DNA of 64,000 nucleotides from MWBV01 sp964418095 (lineage in GTDB: Archaea; Nanobdellota; Nanobdellia; Pacearchaeales; GW2011-AR1): positions 1 through 64,000 of the forward strand of contig CAYQKM010000003.1 in NCBI GenBank assembly GCA_964418095.1, given 5' to 3'. Numbering within the stretch: the first letter of the stretch is position 1; every line of letters starts with the position of its first letter. This document shows positions 26,684 to 33,435 of the stretch, one piece after another. The notes below the pieces were generated by a model, which had not been told where the DNA came from, searched no databases, and worked only from the letters and a program-made list of their open reading frames with translations. The position numbers and the translations under genes were made by a program.

Positions 26684-27499
26684 TTATTTAATTAATAAGC
26701 TTGCACCTAGAGTTCCAGGGTGGTCAAGTCTACTCCATTGAATAGGGGTCTTTCTTGGCAAGATAACGTATTTATTTGCTTCTTTTTTAATCATGTTTAA
26801 AAATTTAGGGCCAGTCTCTCTAACTCCTCCTGCTAAAACAATAACTTCTGGATCAAAAACATTTATTAAACTTCCAATACCTTGCCCGAGGTATTTAGTT
26901 ATCTGAGCTAAAATTTCCTTAGACTTATTATTGTTTTTTTCAAATAATTCGCTTATTGTTAATTCTTCTCCAAATGCTTTTTTAGACAATTCTTTAGTGT
27001 ATTTCCACCCAACTAATTTTTCAAAAGATTTTCCATTATCTAGAATTATGTGTCCCATCTCACCTCCATATCCTCTTCCCTTATATGGAAATCCATTAAC
27101 TATTATTCCTCCCCCTACCCCTGTTCCGATTGTTAATACAATAAAATTCTTTTTCTTTACACCTAATTTAGATTCTGCAAATGCAACAGCATGAGCATCA
27201 TTACATATTTCAACTCTTCTTTTAAACCTCTTTTCAAGAGCAGCCTTAAGATTATAATTTTTTAGAGGAAGATTTGGAGGGTTCTTTATTATTCCATTTT
27301 CAAGAGGTCCTGCACTTGCAACACCTATACCTTTAACATCTTTGTCAATTAATTGTTCTATGCATTTGAACATTAAATCAACTAATTCTTTATGTGTTTT
27401 AGGAGTTTTATTTTTAATATACTTAACAACTTTATTATTTTGAACTAAAGAAACCCTTAAATTAGTCCCTCCCAAATCAACTGCAATAATTTTAACCAT
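26684..27499 (-). CDS. ROK-family sugar kinase
   Basis: A 271-aa kinase with the ATP-binding DLGGTNLR (8-15), the sugar-site GVASAGPLENG and the catalytic ND of CNDAHAVAFAE, plus GTGVGGGII. The ROK zinc motif (CxCGxxGC) that normally follows GEMGH is absent: the stretch reads GEMGHIILDNGKSF, so this is a zinc-less member. Such proteins phosphorylate glucose, mannose or amino sugars; the substrate is not decidable here. Gap of 5 nt from the upstream cupin gene. Confidence 0.88.
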   Translation of the reverse strand: MVKIIAVDLGGTNLRVSLVQNNKVVKYIKNKTPKTHKELVDLMFKCIEQLIDKDVKGIGVASAGPLENGIIKNPPNLPLKNYNLKAALEKRFKRRVEICNDAHAVAFAESKLGVKKKNFIVLTIGTGVGGGIIVNGFPYKGRGYGGEMGHIILDNGKSFEKLVGWKYTKELSKKAFGEELTISELFEKNNNKSKEILAQITKYLGQGIGSLINVFDPEVIVLAGGVRETGPKFLNMIKKEANKYVILPRKTPIQWSRLDHPGTLGASLLIK

Positions 27500-27504
27500 T
27501 TTAT

Positions 27505-27846
27505 TTATTTTCTATTATATTTATCCTCCAATCTTATTTCATCATGCTCGTCAAATTTTCCAAAAGATATCTCTAATACTTTAACATCATTTCCTTTAGC
27601 AATTATTCTATGAGCAACACCTTTTCCTATTTTAACCAACTCTCCTTCTTTAACATTCCTAGTTTTTTTTCCTATCTGAACATAACCCGAAGTGATAAAA
27701 TACCAATTTTCTCTTCTTTGCTTATGTTTCTGTAAACTTAATTCCTCATTTTTTTTAACTTCAAGAATTTTAACAGTACACTTTTCATTAAGAACAAATT
27801 GTTTAAATGAACCCCATGGTCTTTTAACTACCTTCACCTCTTTCAT
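27505..27846 (-). CDS. mannose-6-phosphate isomerase, type II (cupin)
   Basis: A 113-aa single cupin domain like the C-terminal part of bifunctional ManC/AlgA. KRPWGSF, the metal-binding SLQKHKQRRENWYF (two His/Glu ligands), a GKGVAHRI loop, and the terminal EIRLEDKYNR are all characteristic. It interconverts fructose-6-P and mannose-6-P and is the first gene of the sugar operon, feeding mannose units to the downstream kinases and to the glycosyltransferases in this window. Confidence 0.9.
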   Translation of the reverse strand: MKEVKVVKRPWGSFKQFVLNEKCTVKILEVKKNEELSLQKHKQRRENWYFITSGYVQIGKKTRNVKEGELVKIGKGVAHRIIAKGNDVKVLEISFGKFDEHDEIRLEDKYNRK

Positions 27847-27912
27847 AGATTAAAAAATCAAAATTGGTTTAAATAGTTTATGATGACTCTAACAAAAAAT
27901 GTTTGTTCGATC

Positions 27913-27935
27913 AAATGCCATTTACCAGGGCATTT
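27913..27935. terminator. 7-bp hairpin followed by T-run between divergent operons
   Basis: AAATGCC (27913-27919) pairs with GGCATTT (27929-27935) around a 9-nt loop, and further T residues follow. It lies upstream of the hydrogenase operon and upstream of the divergent sugar operon, so it is not at an obvious gene end. It could be a leader hairpin, an operator or a chance fold. Confidence 0.35.
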
Positions 27936-27972
27936 TTAATTCTAGAAAACACCTAACTCAAATTTTAAAAAC

Positions 27973-27985
27973 AAAGGTTTCCTTT
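27973..27985 (+). promoter_or_regulatory. palindrome AAAGG-TTT-CCTTT just upstream of the hydrogenase operon
   Basis: A perfect 5-bp inverted repeat with a 3-nt centre, ending 4 nt before the hydC ATG at 27990, with an AT-rich TTTTAAAAA element about 8 nt further upstream. Its position next to the likely transcription start suits a repressor operator. It also supplies the only GG-containing (weak Shine-Dalgarno-like) sequence. Confidence 0.4.
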
Positions 27986-27989
27986 AATA

Positions 27990-28469
27990 ATGATGAAAAA
28001 GAGAGGAAAAAAAGATATTCTACTTAATATTTTACACGAAGAACAAGACAAAAAAGGGTATATTTCAATAGAGTTTATGAAAGAAGTGAGTGTAAAACAT
28101 CAAATCCCCATATCTAAAGTTTATGGGACAGTAAAATTCTATACAATGTTTAGAACAGAGCCCCAAGGAAGATATATTATAGAACTATGTGGCTCTCCAA
28201 CATGTGTATTAAATAAAAGCAGAGAAATAGAAAAATTCCTAGAAAAAGAGCTTAAAATAAAAATTGGTGAAACAACTAAAGACAGATTATTTTCTGTGTA
28301 TAAAACCTCATGTATAGGATGTTGTGATGAAGCTCCTGCAATGCTTCTAAATGGGAAACCAATTACAAAACTTACTCTTGAAAGAATGAAAAGGCTGTTA
28401 AAAGAACTAAAAAATAGAAATAAGCCAAAAAAGAGAATAAGCTTAATAAAACAAAAAAGAGGTAATTAA
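27990..28469 (+). CDS. hydC: [FeFe]-hydrogenase subunit HydC (NuoE-like)
   Basis: A thioredoxin-fold [2Fe-2S] electron-transfer subunit, 159 aa. The four cysteine ligands are visible in CGSPTC and, about 40 residues on, SCIGCCDEAP. The helical start ending in SKVYGTVKFYTMF and the PQGRYIIELC strand are typical of NuoE/HoxE/HydC. A Lys/Arg-rich tail of about 20 residues is extra. It heads the hydC-hydB-hydA operon. In known trimeric hydrogenases this subunit passes electrons between the NADH-binding subunit and partners. Confidence 0.92.
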   Translation: MMKKRGKKDILLNILHEEQDKKGYISIEFMKEVSVKHQIPISKVYGTVKFYTMFRTEPQGRYIIELCGSPTCVLNKSREIEKFLEKELKIKIGETTKDRLFSVYKTSCIGCCDEAPAMLLNGKPITKLTLERMKRLLKELKNRNKPKKRISLIKQKRGN

Positions 28470-28470
28470 A

Positions 28471-29607
28471 ATTCAAATACTAAGACAAACAAATCTTGAA
28501 GCATTAAAACTTGCAAAAGAATTAGGACCAGAAAAAACATTGCAAATACTTGAAAAAAAATCACTTGTTGGTAGAGGAGGTGCAAACTTTCCACTTGCGA
28601 AGAAATGGAAAATTGCATTAGACGCAAAAAAGAAAAATAAATCTAAAGAAATATTTCTTGTGTGCAATGCTGATGAAGGAGAACCTGGAACATTCAAAGA
28701 TAAATTTATTTTAAAAAACAATCCAGAAACACTAGTTGAAGGAATTTTAATAGCAGCATATGTATTAGGGGCAAAAAAAGCTTTTATTTATTTAAGGAAT
28801 GAGTATGATTCTTTACGAATTAATCTAGAAGACACAATTAAAATAGCATTAAAGAAGTCAAAAATGCAAGATCAAGTTGAAATCAAAATAATAAGAGGAG
28901 CTGGGGCATACATTTGTGGAGAAGAAACTGCAATAATGGAATCAATAATGGGCTCTCGAGGACAGCCCAATTATAAGCCCCCTTACCCTACCCAAGAAGG
29001 TTTATGGAAGAATCCTACTGTCTTAAATAATGTTGAAACACTTACTTGTGTACCTCAAGCACTTCTTTACAAAGATTGGAACCCTAACTTAAGAATGTTT
29101 TCTGTTTCAGGAGATATCGGAATTCCAGGAATATATGAATGGGAATTAGGAGTAAAAATGTCAACAATTTTAGATACAGTTAAACCTAAGCAAGAACTAA
29201 AGGCAATTTCTTTTGGTTGTTTTGGGGGAATAATGCCTATAAATAAAAATTCAATTGTTACAACAGAGACAATTTGTGAAAGTAACTGCCAACACGGAGC
29301 ATTTACACTAATTTTTATTGGAGAAGATAGAAATATTGTAGATGTTTGTTTAAGCATAGCAAAATTTTATGCATATGAATCTTGTGGAAAGTGCACACCT
29401 TGCAGGGAGGGAACAATCCGTGTTCTAAATATACTAAAAAAAATTAGAGATAAAAAAGCAACTAAAAAAGATTTGGAAATGTTAGAAGAACTTGCTCAAC
29501 ACATTAAAGAAACAAGTTTATGTGGACTAGGGCAATCTTCAACAAATCACATATTAACTTCACTTCAACATTTTAAAAAAGATTATCTAAAACACATTAA
29601 AAAATGA
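28471..29607 (+). CDS. hydB: [FeFe]-hydrogenase subunit HydB (NuoF-like), apparent ATT start
   Basis: The NAD(P)H/FMN-binding subunit. Motifs: GRGGANFP (about 34-41, NADH site), NADEGEPGTFKD (FMN site), GAGAYICGEETA, and a C-terminal [4Fe-4S] site with ESCGKCTPCRE (Cys305, 308, 311) plus Cys351. The open frame has no ATG, GTG or CTG upstream of the core; the first TTG (28540) would remove about 23 conserved residues. A strong GAGGT (28459-28463) lies 7 nt before ATT at 28471, so I take that as the start (378 aa). Thermotoga-type HydB has extra N- and C-terminal Fe-S domains that are absent here. Confidence 0.88.
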   Translation: MQILRQTNLEALKLAKELGPEKTLQILEKKSLVGRGGANFPLAKKWKIALDAKKKNKSKEIFLVCNADEGEPGTFKDKFILKNNPETLVEGILIAAYVLGAKKAFIYLRNEYDSLRINLEDTIKIALKKSKMQDQVEIKIIRGAGAYICGEETAIMESIMGSRGQPNYKPPYPTQEGLWKNPTVLNNVETLTCVPQALLYKDWNPNLRMFSVSGDIGIPGIYEWELGVKMSTILDTVKPKQELKAISFGCFGGIMPINKNSIVTTETICESNCQHGAFTLIFIGEDRNIVDVCLSIAKFYAYESCGKCTPCREGTIRVLNILKKIRDKKATKKDLEMLEELAQHIKETSLCGLGQSSTNHILTSLQHFKKDYLKHIKK

Positions 29608-31295
29608 AAATAATCCTAGACTATAAAAAAATAGATGTAGATCCAAATAAAACAATCTTGCAAATATGTAATGAGAATAATATTAAGATCCCCACTCTCT
29701 GTTACCATAAAAATCTCTTCCCTGAAGCAAGATGTAGAGTATGTTTAGTTGAAATGAATGGAAAATTAGTAACATCTTGCTCAACAAAGCCAACTGAAAA
29801 TGCAAAAATTATTACTGGTTCTGAAAAAGTTATCAAAGCAAGGAAAATGAATTTAGAACTGATGAGTCCAAATATTGAATATAAAAAATTAGGGGGGGAT
29901 TTTGAAGCAAAAGGGGTGTATGACCAAATTGGAATGGAGTATGAGAGATTTACTTCAATTAAAGGTTATAAACCAGATTTAGGAGCTGCAATAATACGAG
30001 ATAATAACAAATGTATAAATTGCGGAAAGTGTGTTCAAGTATGCAGTAAAATACAAGCAATAAATGCAATTGAATTTTCAGGTAGAGCCCATAACGAGCA
30101 TGTAACACCTTATGATGAAAAAAAGCTTGAAGAAGTTGCATGTATTCAGTGTGGACAGTGTTTGATTAATTGCCCTGTTGGTGCAATAACTGAACGCTCT
30201 CATCTTACGGAAGTAATCAAAGCACTTAACAATCCTAAAAAACATGTTGTTGCTCAAACTGCTCCTGCAGTAAGAGCCGCATTAGGAGAATTATTTGGAA
30301 TGCCCCCTGGAACACTTGTAACAGGAAAAATGGTTAGTGCTCTTAAAAAATGTGGGTTCAATAAAGTATTTGATGTTGACTTAGGTGCAGACATTACAAT
30401 AATGGAAGAGTCAGCTGAATTACTAAGAAGATTAAAAGAAAGCTCAAAAAAAGGAAAAAAGAAAGCTAAACTCCCAATGATTACAACTTGCTGTCCAGGA
30501 TGGATATTAATGATGGAATTTTTTTATCCTGAGCTTATTCCAAATATGTCTACTTGTAAATCCCCTCATGAAATGTTAGGAATACTAATAAAAAGTTATT
30601 ATGCAGAAAAAGCAAAAATAAATCCAAAAAATATTGTTGTGGTAAGTATAATGCCTTGTACAGCAAAAAAATTTGAATCAGCACGTCCAGAATTAAATAC
30701 AGGTGTAGATTATGTTTTAACAACTCGTGAACTTGGAAGATTAATTAAACAAAAAAATATTGATTTTGTAAATATAGAAGATATGGACTTTGACCCGACA
30801 CTTGGATTGGCAAGCGGGGCAGGAGATATTTTTGGGGCAGCAGGAGGAGTTATGGAAGCTGCACTAAGAACAGCATATGAAATATCTTCCAATAAAAATC
30901 TTGAAAAAGTTGAGTTCAAAAATCTAAGAACATCAGACACTTCAATAAGAGAGGGAACAATAAAACTAAACAATAAAACAATACACTATGCTACAGCAAG
31001 TGGAGGAGCTAATATAAGAAAACTTCTAAAAAATAAAGACAAATACGATTTTATTGAAATGATGGCTTGCCCGGGGGGGTGTGTTGGTGGAGGAGGTCAA
31101 CCAATTTACTTTGATGATAAAATCTTAGGGCTCAGAGCCAAAGCATTATATAAACAAGATTCAATGAGAGAATATCGTCGCTCTCATGAAAACCCAATAG
31201 TTAAAGATATTTATAAAAAATATTTAGGAAAACCTCTTAGCCCAAGGGCAAAGAAGCTATTACATACAAGATATGAAAAAAGGGATAAGTTTTAG
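29604..31295 (+). CDS. hydA: [FeFe]-hydrogenase catalytic subunit HydA
   Basis: Reduces protons to H2 (or the reverse) at the H-cluster. The 563-aa protein has an N-terminal plant-type [2Fe-2S] domain (Cys33, 44, 47, 59), two [4Fe-4S] clusters (Cys137/140/143/147 and 180/183/186/190) and the three H-cluster signatures: TTCCPGW (294-300), MPCTAKKFE (350-358) and EMMACPGGCVGGGGQP (485-500). The His-ligated [4Fe-4S] cluster usual between the [2Fe-2S] and the 2x[4Fe-4S] domains is missing. Its ATG overlaps hydB by 4 nt and its end overlaps the convergent E1-like gene by 4 nt. No HydE/F/G maturases are in the window. Confidence 0.96.
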   Translation: MKIILDYKKIDVDPNKTILQICNENNIKIPTLCYHKNLFPEARCRVCLVEMNGKLVTSCSTKPTENAKIITGSEKVIKARKMNLELMSPNIEYKKLGGDFEAKGVYDQIGMEYERFTSIKGYKPDLGAAIIRDNNKCINCGKCVQVCSKIQAINAIEFSGRAHNEHVTPYDEKKLEEVACIQCGQCLINCPVGAITERSHLTEVIKALNNPKKHVVAQTAPAVRAALGELFGMPPGTLVTGKMVSALKKCGFNKVFDVDLGADITIMEESAELLRRLKESSKKGKKKAKLPMITTCCPGWILMMEFFYPELIPNMSTCKSPHEMLGILIKSYYAEKAKINPKNIVVVSIMPCTAKKFESARPELNTGVDYVLTTRELGRLIKQKNIDFVNIEDMDFDPTLGLASGAGDIFGAAGGVMEAALRTAYEISSNKNLEKVEFKNLRTSDTSIREGTIKLNNKTIHYATASGGANIRKLLKNKDKYDFIEMMACPGGCVGGGGQPIYFDDKILGLRAKALYKQDSMREYRRSHENPIVKDIYKKYLGKPLSPRAKKLLHTRYEKRDKF

Positions 31296-32305
31296 GAAAA
31301 GTCTCTCCAATCAATTTTCAAATTCATAAAATCTATCTCTGCAAATTTATTGAAATTAATTTCTCCTTTTTCTATCAAGTACTTAAAAATTTCCATAACT
31401 TGCAGGTTAGCTATTGTTCCTGCAATAGGTCCTAGATTTCCTGTTTGCTCAATGTCTTTTATTTTTTCAAGTTTAGAAAGATAATCGCCTTTTTTTTGAT
31501 AATTTAAAAAATCATTAAATGTAGCTGTTTTTCCTGGAACTATTATAGGTCCAACCATCCCCAAATGAAGATTATATCCGCCGGAAACAGAATAAGGTAT
31601 GTTATACTTTTCAGAATAATCGTTTACAATTCTAGAAGTCTCTTCAACTGAAGGGGAATCAGCACAGTTTACCATAAAATCTACTCCTTTTATTATCCCC
31701 TCTAAGTTTTGCTCTCTTGAAAGAAATTTTTTATAAGGAATTATCTTAGTATCTGGAAGTTTAGATTTAATAACATCCACTTTATACTTTCCTATATCTT
31801 CTTCATTGAAAAATAACTGCCTGTTTAAATTTGACTTGCTAACCTTGTCGGGATCAACAACCCTTATTTCTCCTATCCCTATTTGGGAGAGTCCATTTAC
31901 AATCCAAGTACCTATACCCCCAATACCAAAAACAGCCATTTTGGATAGTTCAATTTTATTTTGTAATTTAATAGCTTCTTCCCATGAATTTGTAAGCTCA
32001 TTTATGAAAAGCACTTGTTTAGAATATTTCTCATTAACCTCAGAATTATCATACTTCCTAATAATACCTTCATACTTCAATGCTTTGACACAATTTAAAA
32101 TATCCTCCTTAGGATATTTTTCACCTAATCTGTTAAATAAAAAACTTTCCGCTCTTGGAACTTTTAACTCTTCTATAACTTCCTTAACAAGATTATCAAC
32201 CTTAAACTTTTTTATCTTTCTTATTGAGGTGTATATTATTGAATAAATATCCTCTAATTCCTTAAGAATATAAATAGATTCATTTAATCTTAATTTTTTA
32301 TCCAT
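31292..32305 (-). CDS. E1-like adenylyltransferase (ThiF/MccB type) with N-terminal leader-binding-like domain
   Basis: A 337-aa protein. Residues about 95-330 are the E1/ThiF Rossmann domain: GIGGIG nucleotide loop (127-132), DPDKVSKSNLNRQ (151-163) and CADSP (214-218). The zinc-binding CxxC pairs are absent (PGKTATFNDFL stands where MccB has a Cys pair), and no obvious thioester Cys is seen, so it probably adenylates a peptide C-terminus without forming a thioester, as MccB does. Residues 4-85 (beta-rich RLNESIYILKEL... then a winged-helix part ending ALKYEGIIRK) resemble the RiPP recognition element (RRE) of MccB/TOMM E1 proteins. Last gene of the peptide operon; 8-nt overlap upstream. Confidence 0.88.
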   Translation of the reverse strand: MDKKLRLNESIYILKELEDIYSIIYTSIRKIKKFKVDNLVKEVIEELKVPRAESFLFNRLGEKYPKEDILNCVKALKYEGIIRKYDNSEVNEKYSKQVLFINELTNSWEEAIKLQNKIELSKMAVFGIGGIGTWIVNGLSQIGIGEIRVVDPDKVSKSNLNRQLFFNEEDIGKYKVDVIKSKLPDTKIIPYKKFLSREQNLEGIIKGVDFMVNCADSPSVEETSRIVNDYSEKYNIPYSVSGGYNLHLGMVGPIIVPGKTATFNDFLNYQKKGDYLSKLEKIKDIEQTGNLGPIAGTIANLQVMEIFKYLIEKGEINFNKFAEIDFMNLKIDWRDFS

Positions 32306-32885
32306 TTTTAACCCTCACGCAGTAATTTACATCACCAGCTTTTGAGGGTTTCATTAACATCTTCCCATATTTATCACATGGAAAAATAACCTTATAGTTC
32401 TTCAAAGATTTCATAATCAAAGAATTCTCTTTCAAATGCCAAGTCCCAATGAAAACTAAAATAGGATGTTCAGATTTATCTTCAAATGTTTTTAGCACAT
32501 CAAGATGTTTTTTCTGCCTCATTCTAATAATCTTATTTATCTCTTTAATATCTTCATTTAAAGGATTTAATTCTCCCTTGACAATTTTCTGTAATCTTTC
32601 ATTAAACCCAAAATTACGAAAATCCATACCTACAAGGTTTATTTTCATATTATAACATAAATTTATAAGATTCTCAACTTCTTCAAAATTAACCATCTCT
32701 GATATCTTCTTCCCCTTAATTATTTTAAGGTAATCCTGTTCAGAGATCAATGAAATATCTTGCATATTTTCAGATAAAATAATCTTAGGCTTTATCTTCT
32801 CTATAATTTCTTTCTGTTTAGAAAAATCATTAACAAAGTTATGAGTATCTCCTATGAAAACAAACTTAATTGCCTCAGAATCCAT
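32298..32885 (-). CDS. ChaN/TraB (Tiki superfamily)-like protein
   Basis: A 195-aa protein with the sparse motif pattern of the Tiki/TraB/ChaN superfamily: GDTHN (His15), LSEN (Glu39), GMDFR (Asp88, Arg90), RQKKH (127) and FIGTWHLKENS (His150). Some family members are metalloproteases or haem-binding proteins. It is soluble, with no signal peptide or TM helix. Its ATG follows the stop of the 50-aa peptide gene by 1 nt, and it overlaps the E1-like gene by 8 nt, so the three are almost certainly co-expressed. A role in processing the peptide is inferred from context. Confidence 0.7.
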   Translation of the reverse strand: MDSEAIKFVFIGDTHNFVNDFSKQKEIIEKIKPKIILSENMQDISLISEQDYLKIIKGKKISEMVNFEEVENLINLCYNMKINLVGMDFRNFGFNERLQKIVKGELNPLNEDIKEINKIIRMRQKKHLDVLKTFEDKSEHPILVFIGTWHLKENSLIMKSLKNYKVIFPCDKYGKMLMKPSKAGDVNYCVRVKNG

Positions 32886-32886
32886 T

Positions 32887-33039
32887 TTACATCCAGTATT
32901 TTATACTCGTTTTTCCACCAAGAATCTCTTCTTCAATCTTTTGCAATCCCTGATACAAAGGTTCCAAAATCTTATAGGTTATTGGGGGATTCTTTACAGG
33001 TGCTTTTTCTGTAGAAGTCTTACCTTCAAGATTTTCCAT
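32887..33039 (-). CDS. 50-aa peptide: candidate precursor for the E1-like enzyme
   Basis: An ATG-to-TAA frame of 50 codons at the head of the operon, too short for routine ORF calling. It begins MENLEGKTSTEKAPVK, has an amphipathic helix (about 22-40, YKILEPLYQGLQKIEEEIL), then a Gly-Gly (41-42) followed by KTSIKYWM at the C-terminus. LxxxEIL-GG resembles a double-glycine leader cleavage site with an 8-residue core; alternatively, GG could become a new C-terminus after trimming, as in ubiquitin-like tags. A TATATAAA box lies 22-29 nt upstream, placing the transcription start at the ATG. The gap to the next gene is 1 nt. Confidence 0.6.
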   Translation of the reverse strand: MENLEGKTSTEKAPVKNPPITYKILEPLYQGLQKIEEEILGGKTSIKYWM

Positions 33040-33060
33040 AGAAGAGTAATGCCTTACAAG

Positions 33061-33068
33061 TTTATATA
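33061..33068 (-). promoter_or_regulatory. TATA box of the peptide/ChaN-like/E1-like operon
   Basis: TATATAAA on the minus strand, 22-29 nt before the ATG at 33039. This is the canonical archaeal spacing for a leaderless transcript and supports the reality of the 50-aa gene. Confidence 0.6.
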
Positions 33069-33073
33069 CATTA

Positions 33074-33349
33074 TTATAATGAATTATCTAGAGATGCATC
33101 CTTAGGATAAAGCTGCCGCAGGAGCCTCCTTATCTTTTCTTCATTTTTATGTAAATGATACACCTCTTTGATTATAAATAACCTATTATATTTTAAAAGA
33201 GTTTTTTTTATTTTATTTAACATAAAATTATCTCTAAATTCAGAAAGTTCAAAGCTTATCTTACTAAAAAGATTTATTTTTAGTGTGGGATTAAAATAAT
33301 CAGAATAATTTTTATTTGGAACATAATCTTCAGATAGTTTCTCATCCAT
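33074..33349 (-). CDS. hypothetical protein, 91 aa, N-terminus uncertain
   Basis: Unrecognised. A charged, partly helical soluble protein (LKINLFSKISFELSEFRDNF..., KIRRLLRQLYPKDASLDNSL). The only ATG is 33349, but about 30 further sense codons lie upstream in frame and read like protein (...SNWKKFDYSIDHIYLI-MDEK), reaching back to the tpiA stop codon without any ATG, GTG or TTG. The real start may be unusual, or a frameshift may have removed it. It lies between tpiA and the peptide operon's TATA box. Confidence 0.5.
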   Translation of the reverse strand: MDEKLSEDYVPNKNYSDYFNPTLKINLFSKISFELSEFRDNFMLNKIKKTLLKYNRLFIIKEVYHLHKNEEKIRRLLRQLYPKDASLDNSL

Positions 33350-33435
33350 TATTAAATAGATATGGTCTATTGAATAATCAAATTTCTTCCAATTTGAATT
33401 CTCTTTAATATCCTGAATTATCTTCTCATCTGAAA

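Noticed and set aside
27881..27886. TGATGA resembling a box C of a C/D guide RNA
   Set aside because: No CTGA box D or terminal stem at the needed distance, so a guide RNA is not supported.
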